Shown here in pieces: positions 1 to 8,476 of a stretch of DNA of 64,000 nt. Both the position numbers and the translations under genes were made by a program. Source of the stretch: UBA2357 sp046295975 (GTDB lineage: Bacteria > Pseudomonadota > Gammaproteobacteria > Burkholderiales > Rhodocyclaceae). The notes below the pieces were generated by a model, which worked only from the letters and a program-made list of their open reading frames with translations, searched no databases and had not been told where the DNA came from. The stretch covers positions 4,339 through 68,338 of the forward strand of contig JBKBMG010000030.1 in NCBI GenBank assembly GCA_046295975.1, in the 5' to 3' direction. Numbering within the stretch: position 1 is the first letter of the stretch; every line of letters starts with the position of its first letter.

Positions 1-44
1 GTAGATGCACGCTCCCCAGGATGCCTGACTGCAACCTCACGCCG

Positions 45-851
45 TCAGGTTGTTGGCGCAACGCAGGCCTGTGGCCGGTAAAGGGCTTCACGCAGGTGGC
101 GTACGGCTTGCGGGTCGAGGCGGTCTTCGCGATGGCCGATGCAGACGGCGCTGCGGAAGCCGGCGAAGTCCGGGGCGAGTTGTGCAAGGCGCGGGATGTC
201 GGCGTGGCGCAGGGCGCCGGCGAGGCCGACGGTGAGGCCGCGCCGGCGGCCTTGGGCAATGAAGTGTGCGAGCGCCTGCGCGGGGACGAGGTCGAACAGG
301 CTGCCGGCGCGCTTGCGCTGGGTGTCGCACATGATGGCGGAGAAAACGGGGTTGCAGGCGGCGGCCACGACCTCGGGCGCGAGGCCGTCGTCGGCGAGCA
401 GCACCGGGACGATGGCAAGGCCGGTGGTGGTCGCGTGACGGGCGAGCGCGGCGAGCAAGGTGAGCGCCCGCGGGCCGGTGCCGGATACGCCCACCTTGAC
501 GAGGTCGACGCCGCAGGCGGCCACGGTGTCGATGCGGGCGAGTGCGGGGGCATGAATGACCAGGTCGGTGGCCTCGGGGGTGGCCACATCAGTGGCGGCG
601 GATGAGGCGAGCGCGCCGACCGGGGGCGACGACGGAAGCGCATCCGCATGGGGTTCGAGGGGCAGGTCGCCGATGGTGGCGCTGATGAGGTGGTGCCCCG
701 CCCCACTCCGCAGCGTGGTGCAGATGGCGCGCAGGGTGTCGGGCGGCAGACCGCCCAGGGCGCCGGCACGGGGTTCCTTGAGATCGATGAAGTCGACGCC
801 GGCCGCGGCGGCGTCGCGCGCTTCGTCGACGTCGCGCACGCTGACGAGCAT
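45..851 (-). CDS. mfnB: (5-formylfuran-3-yl)methyl phosphate synthase (MfnB, DUF556)
   Basis: This enzyme makes the furan precursor of methanofuran from two glyceraldehyde-3-phosphate molecules in the cytoplasm. The 268-residue protein has the family start MLVSVRDVDEA, the lysine motif DFIDLKEP (Lys25) and a second lysine in VDLVKVGVSG (Lys119), matching the catalytic lysines known in archaeal MfnB. It is last in the run DUF6513-DUF447-mfnB. I chose the ATG at 851. A GTG at 869 overlaps the stop of the upstream gene (GTGA) and is an equally reasonable start, adding six residues. A longer reading to 923 would overlap the upstream gene by about 55 bases and is unlikely. Confidence 0.88.
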   Translation of the reverse strand: MLVSVRDVDEARDAAAAGVDFIDLKEPRAGALGGLPPDTLRAICTTLRSGAGHHLISATIGDLPLEPHADALPSSPPVGALASSAATDVATPEATDLVIHAPALARIDTVAACGVDLVKVGVSGTGPRALTLLAALARHATTTGLAIVPVLLADDGLAPEVVAAACNPVFSAIMCDTQRKRAGSLFDLVPAQALAHFIAQGRRRGLTVGLAGALRHADIPRLAQLAPDFAGFRSAVCIGHREDRLDPQAVRHLREALYRPQACVAPTT

Positions 852-865
852 GCGGATGGCGGGCG

Positions 866-1465
866 TCACCGTTCGGACTCCGGCTGGCTGGCGTAGAAGT
901 GCTCGACAGCACCGAACAGCCAATCCCAGGCCTCCTGCTCGCGCGGGCCGGCGGTCTTGTCGATGGCGATCTGCAGGTAGTCCATTTCACTTTCCACCTT
1001 GGTACGCGGCAGCATGCCGAGCCGGCTCACGAGCACCGCCGCTTCGATGACGGCGGCCTGGGCGCGGTTGAAACCCTGGAAGCCGGCATGGACGACTTCG
1101 CGACCGCGGCGCATGCGCAGCACCGGGCGCACGGCGTCATCGTGGTCGCCCTGCAGGTGCAATTCGACATGGCCGATGGCATCGACAAGGCGCTGGCCGT
1201 CGAAGCCTTCCAGAGGCTGGGTGGGCCAGTTGCGCCGGCCGGTGACACAGCCGGCGAAAATGCGCACGTCGGTGGTGAAGTTGAGCACTGCGCGGCGGGT
1301 GGCGAGGATGTTGTCGAGCGTGCGCGAGGGCTTGAACGGCATCAGCAACACCACCGGCACGGGCGTGGCGTCGGACGCCTGTTCGGTTTCGTAGCGCACG
1401 CCCATCGGCGCGAGGTGCACTTCGCCCTCGGGCGACAAGGTGCTGACCACGGTTTCGAAGATCAT
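866..1465 (-). CDS. DUF447 family protein of the H4MPT cluster
   Basis: This 199-residue protein belongs to the DUF447 family, found in methanogens and H4MPT-using methylotrophs and thought to have a flavin-binding split-barrel fold. Visible family features are the N-terminal IFETVVSTLSPEGEVHLAPMGVR, the central VLNFTTDVRIFAGC and an acidic C-terminal helix. Its biochemical role is not established; its persistent clustering with H4MPT genes argues for cofactor synthesis. The start codon overlaps the stop of the dihydropteroate-synthase-like gene by four bases (ATGA), so the two are probably translationally coupled. No signal peptide or membrane segment is seen. Confidence 0.82.
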   Translation of the reverse strand: MIFETVVSTLSPEGEVHLAPMGVRYETEQASDATPVPVVLLMPFKPSRTLDNILATRRAVLNFTTDVRIFAGCVTGRRNWPTQPLEGFDGQRLVDAIGHVELHLQGDHDDAVRPVLRMRRGREVVHAGFQGFNRAQAAVIEAAVLVSRLGMLPRTKVESEMDYLQIAIDKTAGPREQEAWDWLFGAVEHFYASQPESER

Positions 1466-2985
1466 GGTTTGGGCTCCGGTTCCGGTGTTGTGCGGACACT
1501 GCGGTCGGCTGGGTTGGCGGAATCGATGGGGGCATCGACGAGAGGGGGATCGATGGGTGGGGGATCGACGGGCGGGTCATCGACGTGCACACCCTGCGCA
1601 CTGCGGCGGGACTGCTTGGTGGCACCCGGGGCGCAGTAGGCACTGAGGTCCGGCGCAGCCTGGTCGACGGCGCAGCCCCAGACCAGGGCTTGGTCCTGGG
1701 CGTAGCGCTTGCCCAGCGTCCAGGCGATTTCGGCGCGGGCGAGTTCCACCCCCATGTAGAAAGCGTGTCCGCCGTCGTGTTCCAGGCCGAGGTGCGGCCA
1801 CAGCTGGTACGGGTCGGTGCCGGTGTGATGGCCGTCCCGGTTGTAGACGTGCAGGCCGTTTTCGGAAACCTGCACGCGGAAGCTGGGGTCGCGCACGGCG
1901 GCGGCATTTTCGGCGATTTCTTCCGGGGTGTCGGGAAACGGGCGCTTGTCGTGGACCGTCATCAACGCGTCGCTGAAGCCTTTGGGCAGGCTTTGCGAGA
2001 CGAAGGCGGCATGCATGACGCGGCGGGCGACGTCGGCCTCGCGCACGGCACGGCGGGCGTGGCGGCTGACCTCGGTGGTGAGCACCGCGGCCACGCCGAG
2101 TTCGGCGGCAATGCCGAACAGCACCGCGTTGATGCCGCTGGTGTCGGCTTCGGTGAGCTCGGTGACATTGCCCACGCCCATCATGATGTCGATGTCGGGA
2201 TAGCGCTCGCGCAGCCGCTGGTAACGGCATAGCGAGGCGAGCAGCCCGAACGGGATGGGGTCGAGGATGGCGTCGGCCAGAAACGGCCGGCCGCGCGCGA
2301 GCATGGCGTCTACGGCTTCATGCAGCGAGGCTTCGTCGGTGGGCTCGCGCGGGATCAGCACCGGGGTGGCGGCGACTTCGTCGGCCAGCCACAGACTGTC
2401 GGCGGTGAGGCTGAGCAGGTAGTCGGCACCGGCGCGCCCGCCACGCAGCAGTTCGGCGTTGTCCAGCGAATCCACCGAGACGCGGAAGCCGGCGCGCTTG
2501 AGTTCTACCACGCATTCTTCCAGGTGCGGAAAGGGGGTGGCCGGCAGACAACCGAGGTCGATGACATCGGCGCCGCTGTTGCGCAAGGCGTGGGCGCGGG
2601 CGAGCACGCCGGCGGTGTCCAGCCGGGGGGCGTCGACGATCTCGGCGAAGATGTGGGTTTCGTAGCGCGACAGGTCCACCGCCTTGGCGGCGCGGTTGAA
2701 GAAGGCCGGCAAGTCCTTGAGTTCCTCAGGGCCGCGCACCACCGGTACGCCGTAGTGCTGGGCCAGGGCATCGAGATCGCCGCGACAGCGGCCGGGTACC
2801 AGCACGCGGTCGAAGCCGTCGACGCGCTCGAGGCGCCGCCGCACCATGTCGGCGGTCATGAGTCCGGCCACCTTCAGGCCAAGGTCGCGCACTTCCCAGG
2901 TAAACGGCGCGGGCGTCATCGCTGCGAGCACGCGTTCGAGGTTGCGCTGGGCCAGCCGGCCGGTGAGGAAGAGGATGCGTTCCAT
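1462..2985 (-). CDS. Dihydropteroate synthase-like protein (DUF6513), H4MPT biosynthesis
   Basis: This protein of about 507 residues is related to dihydropteroate synthase (pterin-binding TIM barrel) and belongs to the DUF6513 group found beside H4MPT genes. It is the candidate for joining the pterin to the ribofuranosyl-aniline half of H4MPT, which remains an inference. The N-terminus MERILFLTGRLA is typical of the family; the barrel segment contains ADVIDLGCLPATPFPH and MMGVGNVTELTEAD. The last 40 or so residues form a Pro/Asp-rich low-complexity tail that is probably lineage-specific. I chose the ATG at 2985. A GTG at 3030 would add 15 unlike-family residues and has no better ribosome binding site. 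Confidence 0.85.
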   Translation of the reverse strand: MERILFLTGRLAQRNLERVLAAMTPAPFTWEVRDLGLKVAGLMTADMVRRRLERVDGFDRVLVPGRCRGDLDALAQHYGVPVVRGPEELKDLPAFFNRAAKAVDLSRYETHIFAEIVDAPRLDTAGVLARAHALRNSGADVIDLGCLPATPFPHLEECVVELKRAGFRVSVDSLDNAELLRGGRAGADYLLSLTADSLWLADEVAATPVLIPREPTDEASLHEAVDAMLARGRPFLADAILDPIPFGLLASLCRYQRLRERYPDIDIMMGVGNVTELTEADTSGINAVLFGIAAELGVAAVLTTEVSRHARRAVREADVARRVMHAAFVSQSLPKGFSDALMTVHDKRPFPDTPEEIAENAAAVRDPSFRVQVSENGLHVYNRDGHHTGTDPYQLWPHLGLEHDGGHAFYMGVELARAEIAWTLGKRYAQDQALVWGCAVDQAAPDLSAYCAPGATKQSRRSAQGVHVDDPPVDPPPIDPPLVDAPIDSANPADRSVRTTPEPEPKP

Positions 2986-3171
2986 GGTGGATGGGGCGGC
3001 AGACACGTGGGCCTCAGTATGCACCGACACGACCGCAGCGATGCGTCTGGGCGGTGGCGGGCATGGGCGAACTCACGCAGCGCATCGCGGTGGGGGATGC
3101 GGTGAGGGTCCCTTCGGGCGTGATCGCGGCGGGTATCGCCTTGAGCATTGCTTCCGGCATCGTATCGAACT

Positions 3172-3810
3172 TCACTTCAGCCCCAGTTGCTCAAGGCGGT
3201 GCTGCAAGGCCTGCTCGAGTTGCTCGGGTGTTTCGACGACTTCGCAGAAATCGATGCGGCGCAGCCGTTCGACGTTCTCCAGCTCGATGTTGCGCGGCTT
3301 GAGTTCCACCCATTCGCGCGGGCTCTTGGTCACCACCACCGGCCGCATGTCGCAGGCCAGCACGATGCCGGGAATCTCCAGCTTGCCGGCCTGGGCGAAG
3401 ATGTTGGTGGGCAGCGTGTCGGAAATGCCGAAGGCGCATTTGGCCACGGTGTTGCTGGTGGCCGGGGCCACTACCACGGTGTGGTAGACATCGTCGTAGA
3501 GCATGCCGACGGGCACGGAGCTGGACGTCTTGTCGCGGAACACGCGGCACTGCTCGCGCAGTTCGGCAATGCGGTAGTTGTACAGCGGCAGCACTTCTTC
3601 CGCCGCCGCCGAGAGGAACAGGTCGACGTTGGGCAGGCGTAGCGCGAGCGCGATGCACTCTTCCAGGAAATGGCCGGAGCCGGTCACCGCCCAGGCGAAG
3701 CGGCTGCGCCGGGCCAGGTCGCCGGCCGTGCCGCCGGTGGGCAGGATGGCATCTTCGTCGAAGGCGCTGGGGTAGTACTTGGTGTCGCCGCTGGCGTCGT
3801 TTCTGGGCAT
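3172..3810 (-). CDS. dmrB: Dihydromethanopterin reductase (acceptor), archaeal-type flavoprotein DmrB
   Basis: DmrB is an FMN flavoprotein that reduces dihydromethanopterin to H4MPT, the last step of cofactor synthesis. The 212-residue protein shows the flavodoxin-like/UbiX-type fold motifs: an N-terminal WAVTGSGHFLEE phosphate-binding turn, a VVVAPATSNTVAKCAFGISDTLPTN-type segment (shown in part) for FMN binding, and the conserved CDMRP. This archaeal-type DmrB replaces the DHFR-like DmrA of Methylobacterium. The ATG at 3810 gives the family start MPRNDASG; a longer reading to 4008 is low-complexity and would run through the divergent promoter region. It is the first gene of the dmrB-DUF6513-DUF447-mfnB run. 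Confidence 0.85.
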   Translation of the reverse strand: MPRNDASGDTKYYPSAFDEDAILPTGGTAGDLARRSRFAWAVTGSGHFLEECIALALRLPNVDLFLSAAAEEVLPLYNYRIAELREQCRVFRDKTSSSVPVGMLYDDVYHTVVVAPATSNTVAKCAFGISDTLPTNIFAQAGKLEIPGIVLACDMRPVVVTKSPREWVELKPRNIELENVERLRRIDFCEVVETPEQLEQALQHRLEQLGLK

Positions 3811-3991
3811 CGATGGACTTCTGGCGGTTGCGGGTTCTGGAGCGTGGTCAAGAATGGCGTGTGCGTCGAACGGGCCGGTTGGGGTCTTCCCTGCCCCCGC
3901 TGCAACTTGCATGCCGGCCGGCGGAACGTGCCCGAAGGCGACCTGCGCGTGTCCGCCATGGCCCGGTTTTCGCTTCGGATGTCGGTGTTCG

Positions 3992-4019
3992 TTGCACAAT
4001 GCGGGCATTCTGAGATAAA
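3992..4019 (+). promoter_or_regulatory. Putative sigma-70 promoter of folB
   Basis: A TTGCAC at 3992-3997 is followed after 16 bases by GATAAA at 4014-4019, a reasonable -35/-10 pair. It would start transcription about 15-20 bases upstream of the folB TTG codon at 4041. It lies in the 230-base space between divergent dmrB and folB. The -10 match is only moderate. Confidence 0.4.
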
Positions 4020-4040
4020 CAGCTACCGGAGACCACCCTC

Positions 4041-4559
4041 TTGCTTACCATCCACGACAGCCGGCCGACGCCGCACTCCCACAGCATGCATATCGCCCCA
4101 CAGACCGACGCCGCCACCCAGGGGCTGGACATCATCTTCATCGACGGCTTCGTTGGCGAAACCGTGATCGGCATCCATCACGACGAGTTGCACGACACCC
4201 AGCCGGTGCGCATCGACCTGGCCGCGGGCCTGCCGCGCAGCCTGGCCTGTGACACCGACCGCATCGGCGACACCATCGACTACAGCGAGGTGCGCAGCGC
4301 GCTCAAGGAGATGCTCGCGACCCACGAGTACCGCCTGCTCGAGGCCTTCGCCGAGGGCGTGGCGGGGCTGCTGCTGGGCCGCTTCGGCGCGCATTGGGTG
4401 CGGGTGCGGGTAACCAAGCCGCGCAAGTTCGACGACGTGGAAGGCGTGGGGGTGATGATCGAACGCAGCCGCCGCCCCGCCCCGCCCGCCGATGGCCGCC
4501 CCAGCGCCGAGGTGCTGAGCCTGCTGGGCGCGGGGCTGGTGCCGGACGCCAAGCGCTGA
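4041..4559 (+). CDS. folB: Dihydroneopterin aldolase family protein (FolB-like)
   Basis: This FolB-type protein of 172 residues probably cleaves the dihydroneopterin side chain for pterin synthesis; its place in the cluster suggests it serves H4MPT rather than folate. The core shows IIFIDGFVGETVIGIHHDEL near the N-terminus, DTIDYSEVRSALKEML in the middle and the late VTKPRKFDDVEGVGVMIER strand that carries the conserved lysine. It is the only plus-strand gene of the cluster. I favour the TTG at 4041, nine bases after GGAG (4028-4031). The internal ATG at 4086 is closer to the usual FolB length (about 120-157 residues) but lacks a visible ribosome binding site. Confidence 0.8.
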   Translation: MLTIHDSRPTPHSHSMHIAPQTDAATQGLDIIFIDGFVGETVIGIHHDELHDTQPVRIDLAAGLPRSLACDTDRIGDTIDYSEVRSALKEMLATHEYRLLEAFAEGVAGLLLGRFGAHWVRVRVTKPRKFDDVEGVGVMIERSRRPAPPADGRPSAEVLSLLGAGLVPDAKR

Positions 4560-4583
4560 CGGACGCCCCCCGAAGGGGGCGGT

Positions 4584-4615
4584 AAAAAGGCCGAAGCAGC
4601 TGCTTCGGCCTTTTT
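4584..4615. terminator. Bidirectional rho-independent terminator between folB and fae
   Basis: A perfect inverted repeat is flanked by A5 and T5: AAAAAGGCCGAAGCA, two central bases, then TGCTTCGGCCTTTTT. It therefore has a U-run on both strands and can end both convergent transcripts, folB from the left and fae from the right. A second GC hairpin (GCCCCC-CGAA-GGGGGC, 4565-4580) sits just upstream. Confidence 0.92.
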
Positions 4616-4661
4616 AGTTACTGCGCGCCCGGGGTTGGGGGTCGCGCCGCTCGCAGGAAAC

Positions 4662-5171
4662 TCAGTTGGCGGCGAACGGGTGGGCCGAAGAGCCCTTCTT
4701 GGACAGCATCTCGGCGGCCGAGGGCTGGCCGGACACCGCACGCTTGATCGACTCGCGGGTGGCCTGGTAGTTGTAGTCCTGGATCTTCTTGTCGTCCTCG
4801 GCGAGCCAATGGATGAAGACGCCGACGCAAATGAAGATGTTGTCGGCTTCGTCGGCGGGGATGGTGCCATCCTCGACGCTGTCGGCCACCGCCATCGCAA
4901 CGCCACGCTGGGCCGGGCCGAACATCTGCACCGCCTGCTTGGCACCCTTGATGGTGACCTTGTTGAACATCACCGTCGCCGGCTTGCACATCAGGTTGGG
5001 AGCGACCACCGCCAGCAGCGAAGTGAAGCCGTCCTTGTTGTTGGTCAGCGCGGTGGCGAAAGCCGTCTCCGCAGCACTGCCCCGCGGCCCGAGGATGAGG
5101 TCGATGTGCGCGACTTCATTGCCATCCCCAACCAGGGACTCTCCCACGAGCATGCGATCGATCTTTGCCAT
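4662..5171 (-). CDS. fae: Formaldehyde-activating enzyme Fae
   Basis: Fae condenses formaldehyde with H4MPT to methylene-H4MPT in the cytoplasm, the entry step of H4MPT-linked formaldehyde oxidation and detoxification. The 169-residue protein has the usual length and the invariant N-terminal block ESLVGDGNEVAHIDLILGPRG, with the proposed catalytic histidine at residue 22. Other family stretches are NLMCKPATVMFNKVTIK and the FGPAQRGVA segment. The ATG at 5171 follows GGAG at 5181-5184; the longer reading to 5231 has no family support. It is separated from the upstream rimK-like gene by 257 bases, so it may have its own promoter, and it ends at the strong terminator 4584-4615. Confidence 0.97.
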   Translation of the reverse strand: MAKIDRMLVGESLVGDGNEVAHIDLILGPRGSAAETAFATALTNNKDGFTSLLAVVAPNLMCKPATVMFNKVTIKGAKQAVQMFGPAQRGVAMAVADSVEDGTIPADEADNIFICVGVFIHWLAEDDKKIQDYNYQATRESIKRAVSGQPSAAEMLSKKGSSAHPFAAN

Positions 5172-5428
5172 TCTTGTTTCTCCATTTGATGTAGTCGTGT
5201 GGCCGTGCTGGCCGCCTGTCCACCTGCGCAACTGCGCGCACCGAAGGACATCCCGCTACCCAATACAGAATCCGTGCCAGCTTTGCGTGCGCTACCGCAG
5301 AAACCGCGCCAATGGCCGTACAGCCCGGTTCGGCGCGCCTCCCGGCGGCGGCCTGCGGTGGTGCGCAGTGCCCCGCGCGAGTCGTCCGACAAGTGTTCAA
5401 CCACGTACCCGGTCGGGGTGACACGTGA

Positions 5429-6430
5429 TCAAAAATGGCACACCTGTGCCACCGCCGGCTGCACCCTCAGCCCCAGCCGGCGCGACAGCAGATCGTCCAC
5501 GATGGCCTGGGCGATGTCGAACCCGGTCACCTTCTGCAACCCCCGCCATGCGGCCACGCCGTTGACCTCGATGACCTGGGCGCCGCCCGTGGCCGCATCA
5601 GGCAGCAGGTCGACGCCTGCGTAGTCCATGCCCAGGGCCGCGGCGGCCGCCTCGGCGAGGGTCGCCAGTGGCGCCGGCTCGGTGGCAAGGTCGCAGGCCT
5701 GGCAGCGTGCGCCTCGGGCGACATTGCGCACCCAGTGGCGGCTGACGCGTCGCATGGCGGCGATGGCGCGGCCGCCCACCACCAGCACCCGCCAGTCGAA
5801 ACCGGGCTGGCTGGGCGATTCCGGCTGCGGGACGAAGCGCTGCAGATAGACCAGGCCGGCGACTTCGGCCAACTCGGGCAAGGGCTGGATGCCCTCCCCG
5901 GTGAGCCCGATCCGGCGCAAGCCCTTGCCCTGCGAACCGAACACCGGCTTGAGTACCAGCCCGTGGCCGAGCGCGCCTTCGCGCATCAGCACGCGCCGCG
6001 CCTGGGCGGCGTCTTCCAGCGCCCAGGCGGGCGGCGTGGGCACGCCCGCGCGATGCAGCAGAAAGCTGGTCATGGCCTTGTCCACGCTGCGCTCGATGGC
6101 CCGGGCATCGTTGTAGACCGGCACGCCCAACTCCCGCAGCGCGTGCAGTATGCCGAGGCGCTTGGTGATTTGCTCCAGGCTGCCGCCGGCAATGCCACGC
6201 ACGATCGCCGCGCGCGGCACCCTTTTGCCGAAGCCCGGTATCACCAGGCCACAGGCCGCGGTGGTGTCGAAGCGGCAGTCGGCGAGGTCCACGCACCGCC
6301 CCTCCAGCCCGCGGCGCGCAAGCGCCTGGCGTAGCTGGCGGGTATGCCATCCGGTTTCGTCGGTAAAAATGGCGACGCGACCGTCTCGCGCCGCCGCGAG
6401 GTACGGCGGCGGCAGCTGCAGGTCAGCCAT
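5429..6430 (-). CDS. RimK-family ATP-grasp ligase, probable H4MPT glutamate ligase
   Basis: This 333-residue ATP-grasp enzyme resembles RimK and archaeal MptN, which add alpha-linked glutamate to a cofactor side chain using ATP. Seen motifs are the ATP-grasp B-domain strand GLVLKPVFGSQGKGLRRIG, the FDWRVLVVGGRAIAAMRR block and the metal-binding VIEVNGVAAWRGLQ near the C-terminus. The ATG at 6430 overlaps the mch stop by a few bases, so the genes are coupled. A longer frame to 6484 is rejected because it lies inside mch. Its context next to mch and fae makes an H4MPT tail-modifying role more likely than ribosomal S6 modification, but that is inferred. Confidence 0.85.
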   Translation of the reverse strand: MADLQLPPPYLAAARDGRVAIFTDETGWHTRQLRQALARRGLEGRCVDLADCRFDTTAACGLVIPGFGKRVPRAAIVRGIAGGSLEQITKRLGILHALRELGVPVYNDARAIERSVDKAMTSFLLHRAGVPTPPAWALEDAAQARRVLMREGALGHGLVLKPVFGSQGKGLRRIGLTGEGIQPLPELAEVAGLVYLQRFVPQPESPSQPGFDWRVLVVGGRAIAAMRRVSRHWVRNVARGARCQACDLATEPAPLATLAEAAAAALGMDYAGVDLLPDAATGGAQVIEVNGVAAWRGLQKVTGFDIAQAIVDDLLSRRLGLRVQPAVAQVCHF

Positions 6431-7481
6431 CCTGGCGCTCCAGCCACAAGGCCAGCAACAAGTCCATGTGAAGCCGCCCGGCACGCCAGCTGCGGCCGCT
6501 GTCCAGGTTGCTCACCCAGGCTTCGGCAGGCGCAAACAAGGCGGGGTCGATCTTGTAGAAGTCGTACTCGTAGTCGCGGAAGATGTCGGCGAAGGAGCGG
6601 CCATGGTCGCGCGAATTGGTCGAGGGCAGGCACTGCGCGAGGTCACGTGCCGCCTCGTCGCTGCCGCGCACCTTGAGGTACACCCGCCCGCCGTAGAGGA
6701 TGGCGTCATTGGTACGGCCCATGGCCACGCCACCGTCCGGACTGGGCGCCGGCAGCGGCGCGCAGGCGTTGCCATCGATGATGTCGCCGAGCGGGAAACC
6801 CAGCTCATGCGCCTTGTGCATGGCCACTTCCAGCACCCGGCCAACCACCTGGGTGGTGCCGGCGAGGCTGGTGGTGGGCGTGAGCACAAGGGTGAGCCGC
6901 TCCGCTGCCAGGCCACAATCGCGCAGGATCTTGTCCACCACCACCGGCGGCGGACGGCGGTCGACTTCCAGCACCAGTACGCCAGCATCAGCGTGGTCAC
7001 GGTAGCCCAGTTCCACAAACAAGTCCTCGCGACAGGCCAGCGCGCGCGCCGGACCCGAGCCAAGCGAGAAGAACTTGCGCCCGCCAGCCTCCTCCTTGCT
7101 CGCCGACAGGCTCCAGCCGGCGTACTGGCTGGCCAGGCAGGCGAGCACCGGCTGGGCGCTATCGACCTCCAGCCAGGCCGGCCAGGCGTACTCCACCCGA
7201 CTGGCCAGGCGCACCTTGCCCAGGCCGCCCATGCAGATCTCGGCGACCAGCACGCCGGCGGCGACGCTGCCGGGCACGTCGATGCCGGCATCGACCACGG
7301 TCACGCCGTTGTCCAGGCGCTCGACGGCCACACCCAGCGTGGCGGCGGCATCGATCAGCTGCGCCACCCGGCCGGCAGCCAGGCGGTTCACGCTGAGGCC
7401 GGCCGCCGCTGCGGAAAGCACGTCTGCGACGCCGTTGGTCGCTGCGCTGGAATGTTGTGCGTGTTCGGGGGTGTCTGCCAC
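6423..7481 (-). CDS. mch: Methenyltetrahydromethanopterin cyclohydrolase Mch
   Basis: Mch hydrolyses methenyl-H4MPT to formyl-H4MPT, the step after MtdB in formaldehyde oxidation. The 352-residue sequence has the family core NGVTVVDAGIDVPGSVAAG-type segment near residue 60 and the later GRTNDAILYGG and FYKIDPALFAPAEAWV stretches. Translation probably starts at the GTG at 7481, seven bases after AAGGAG; that Shine-Dalgarno lies in the end of mtdB, and the mtdB stop falls between the two. An open frame running further to 7598 overlaps mtdB and is not credible. The gene sits between mtdB and the RimK-like ligase in one transcript. Confidence 0.95.
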   Translation of the reverse strand: MADTPEHAQHSSAATNGVADVLSAAAAGLSVNRLAAGRVAQLIDAAATLGVAVERLDNGVTVVDAGIDVPGSVAAGVLVAEICMGGLGKVRLASRVEYAWPAWLEVDSAQPVLACLASQYAGWSLSASKEEAGGRKFFSLGSGPARALACREDLFVELGYRDHADAGVLVLEVDRRPPPVVVDKILRDCGLAAERLTLVLTPTTSLAGTTQVVGRVLEVAMHKAHELGFPLGDIIDGNACAPLPAPSPDGGVAMGRTNDAILYGGRVYLKVRGSDEAARDLAQCLPSTNSRDHGRSFADIFRDYEYDFYKIDPALFAPAEAWVSNLDSGRSWRAGRLHMDLLLALWLERQDG

Positions 7482-7485
7482 GATT

Positions 7486-8394
7486 TCACTCCTTGCCGGC
7501 GAGCAGTTCGCGGGCCTTGTCGAAGGCCTCGCGGAATCCCAGGTACAGCGGCTTGTCGGCAATGCGCATGGCCACCAGCAGGCCGTTTTCCACGCCATAC
7601 TTGACGTTTCCGACCGCCAGCGCGCCGATGCCCACGGCCCCGGTCGCGCCGACCAGGGGCTTGCCGTCGTCCATCACACCGACGCCGGCGATGCCTTCCG
7701 GCGGCACGGCGTTGACGTCGGCGGCGACCAGCAGCGCAGTGGCGGCGGCGAGGTCCGCGGCGGTCACGACCTGCACCCCGGCGGCGGCGGCGGCAAGCAC
7801 CACGTCGGCCTGCACAAGCGCGGCACGGCGGGCGGACTCATCCTGCGCGCCCACACCGTGCAAGGTGCAGCCGAAGCGCAGGCCGGTTTCGGCTGCGGCC
7901 TTGTCGGCGGCGGACTGGTCACGATGACTGGCAAGGGTAACGCTGGCGCCCAGGCCGGCCGCGATCACCCCTGCGATGCGCCCCACGGTACCGGTACCAC
8001 CCAGGATCAGCACGCGCTTGCCGGCAAAGTCGGTGGCGTGCGCCTTGCGCAGTTGCCGCTCGACGCAGGCAACCAGCGCTGCCGCGGTGGTGTAGGAACC
8101 GCTGGGGTCGGCGATCACCGAGACTTCGAAGGGCGGCACCATGGCCTTGCGCGCGGCGTCGAGCATGTCGGCGGCGAGCATCACGTCGCGCCCGCCGATG
8201 AAGATGCCGGTGGCTTTCACCCCCTTGGGGCCACGCGAGAAGATCGCGTCCTGGGTGAGGCCGGTGATCTCCTCGCGGGTCACGCCGCAATACGGCACGA
8301 CCACCTGGTAGCCGGCATCCACCGCCATGTTGATGTCGAACGGGCTCATCTGCTTGCCCGGAGAGAACATGTGAAGAATATAGCTTCGGTCCAT
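7486..8394 (-). CDS. mtdB: NAD(P)-dependent methylene-H4MPT dehydrogenase MtdB
   Basis: MtdB oxidises methylene-H4MPT to methenyl-H4MPT with NAD or NADP. The 302-residue protein starts MDRSYILHMFSPGKQMSPFDIN as in the family, and carries the substrate-domain stretch VVVPYCGVTREEITGLTQDAIFS (part quoted) and a Rossmann dinucleotide loop GGTGTVGR at residues 132-139. I cannot distinguish MtdB from MtdA with certainty without alignment, but the N-terminus and the absence of a linked fch gene favour MtdB. It is followed immediately by mch and preceded by 82 bases after the beta-RFAP synthase gene start side, consistent with one operon. Confidence 0.93.
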   Translation of the reverse strand: MDRSYILHMFSPGKQMSPFDINMAVDAGYQVVVPYCGVTREEITGLTQDAIFSRGPKGVKATGIFIGGRDVMLAADMLDAARKAMVPPFEVSVIADPSGSYTTAAALVACVERQLRKAHATDFAGKRVLILGGTGTVGRIAGVIAAGLGASVTLASHRDQSAADKAAAETGLRFGCTLHGVGAQDESARRAALVQADVVLAAAAAGVQVVTAADLAAATALLVAADVNAVPPEGIAGVGVMDDGKPLVGATGAVGIGALAVGNVKYGVENGLLVAMRIADKPLYLGFREAFDKARELLAGKE

Positions 8395-8476
8395 GAAACC
8401 ATCCTTTGGTGACTATGCTTGAAACAGGACACCGCCGGCCGGGCCGACGGGTTTGGAAGGTGCTGTCGGCAGGCGC

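Noticed and set aside
21..605. Long plus-strand open frame over the mfnB region
   Set aside because: It is the GC-driven antisense shadow of mfnB; its translation is Gly/Ala/Asp-rich without family features.
3020..3165. Possible small minus-strand gene between dmrB and the DUF6513 gene (starting MPEAMLKAIPAAITPEG)
   Set aside because: About 48 codons with no ribosome binding site or recognisable homologue; it overlaps the alternative start of the DUF6513 gene. Not supported.
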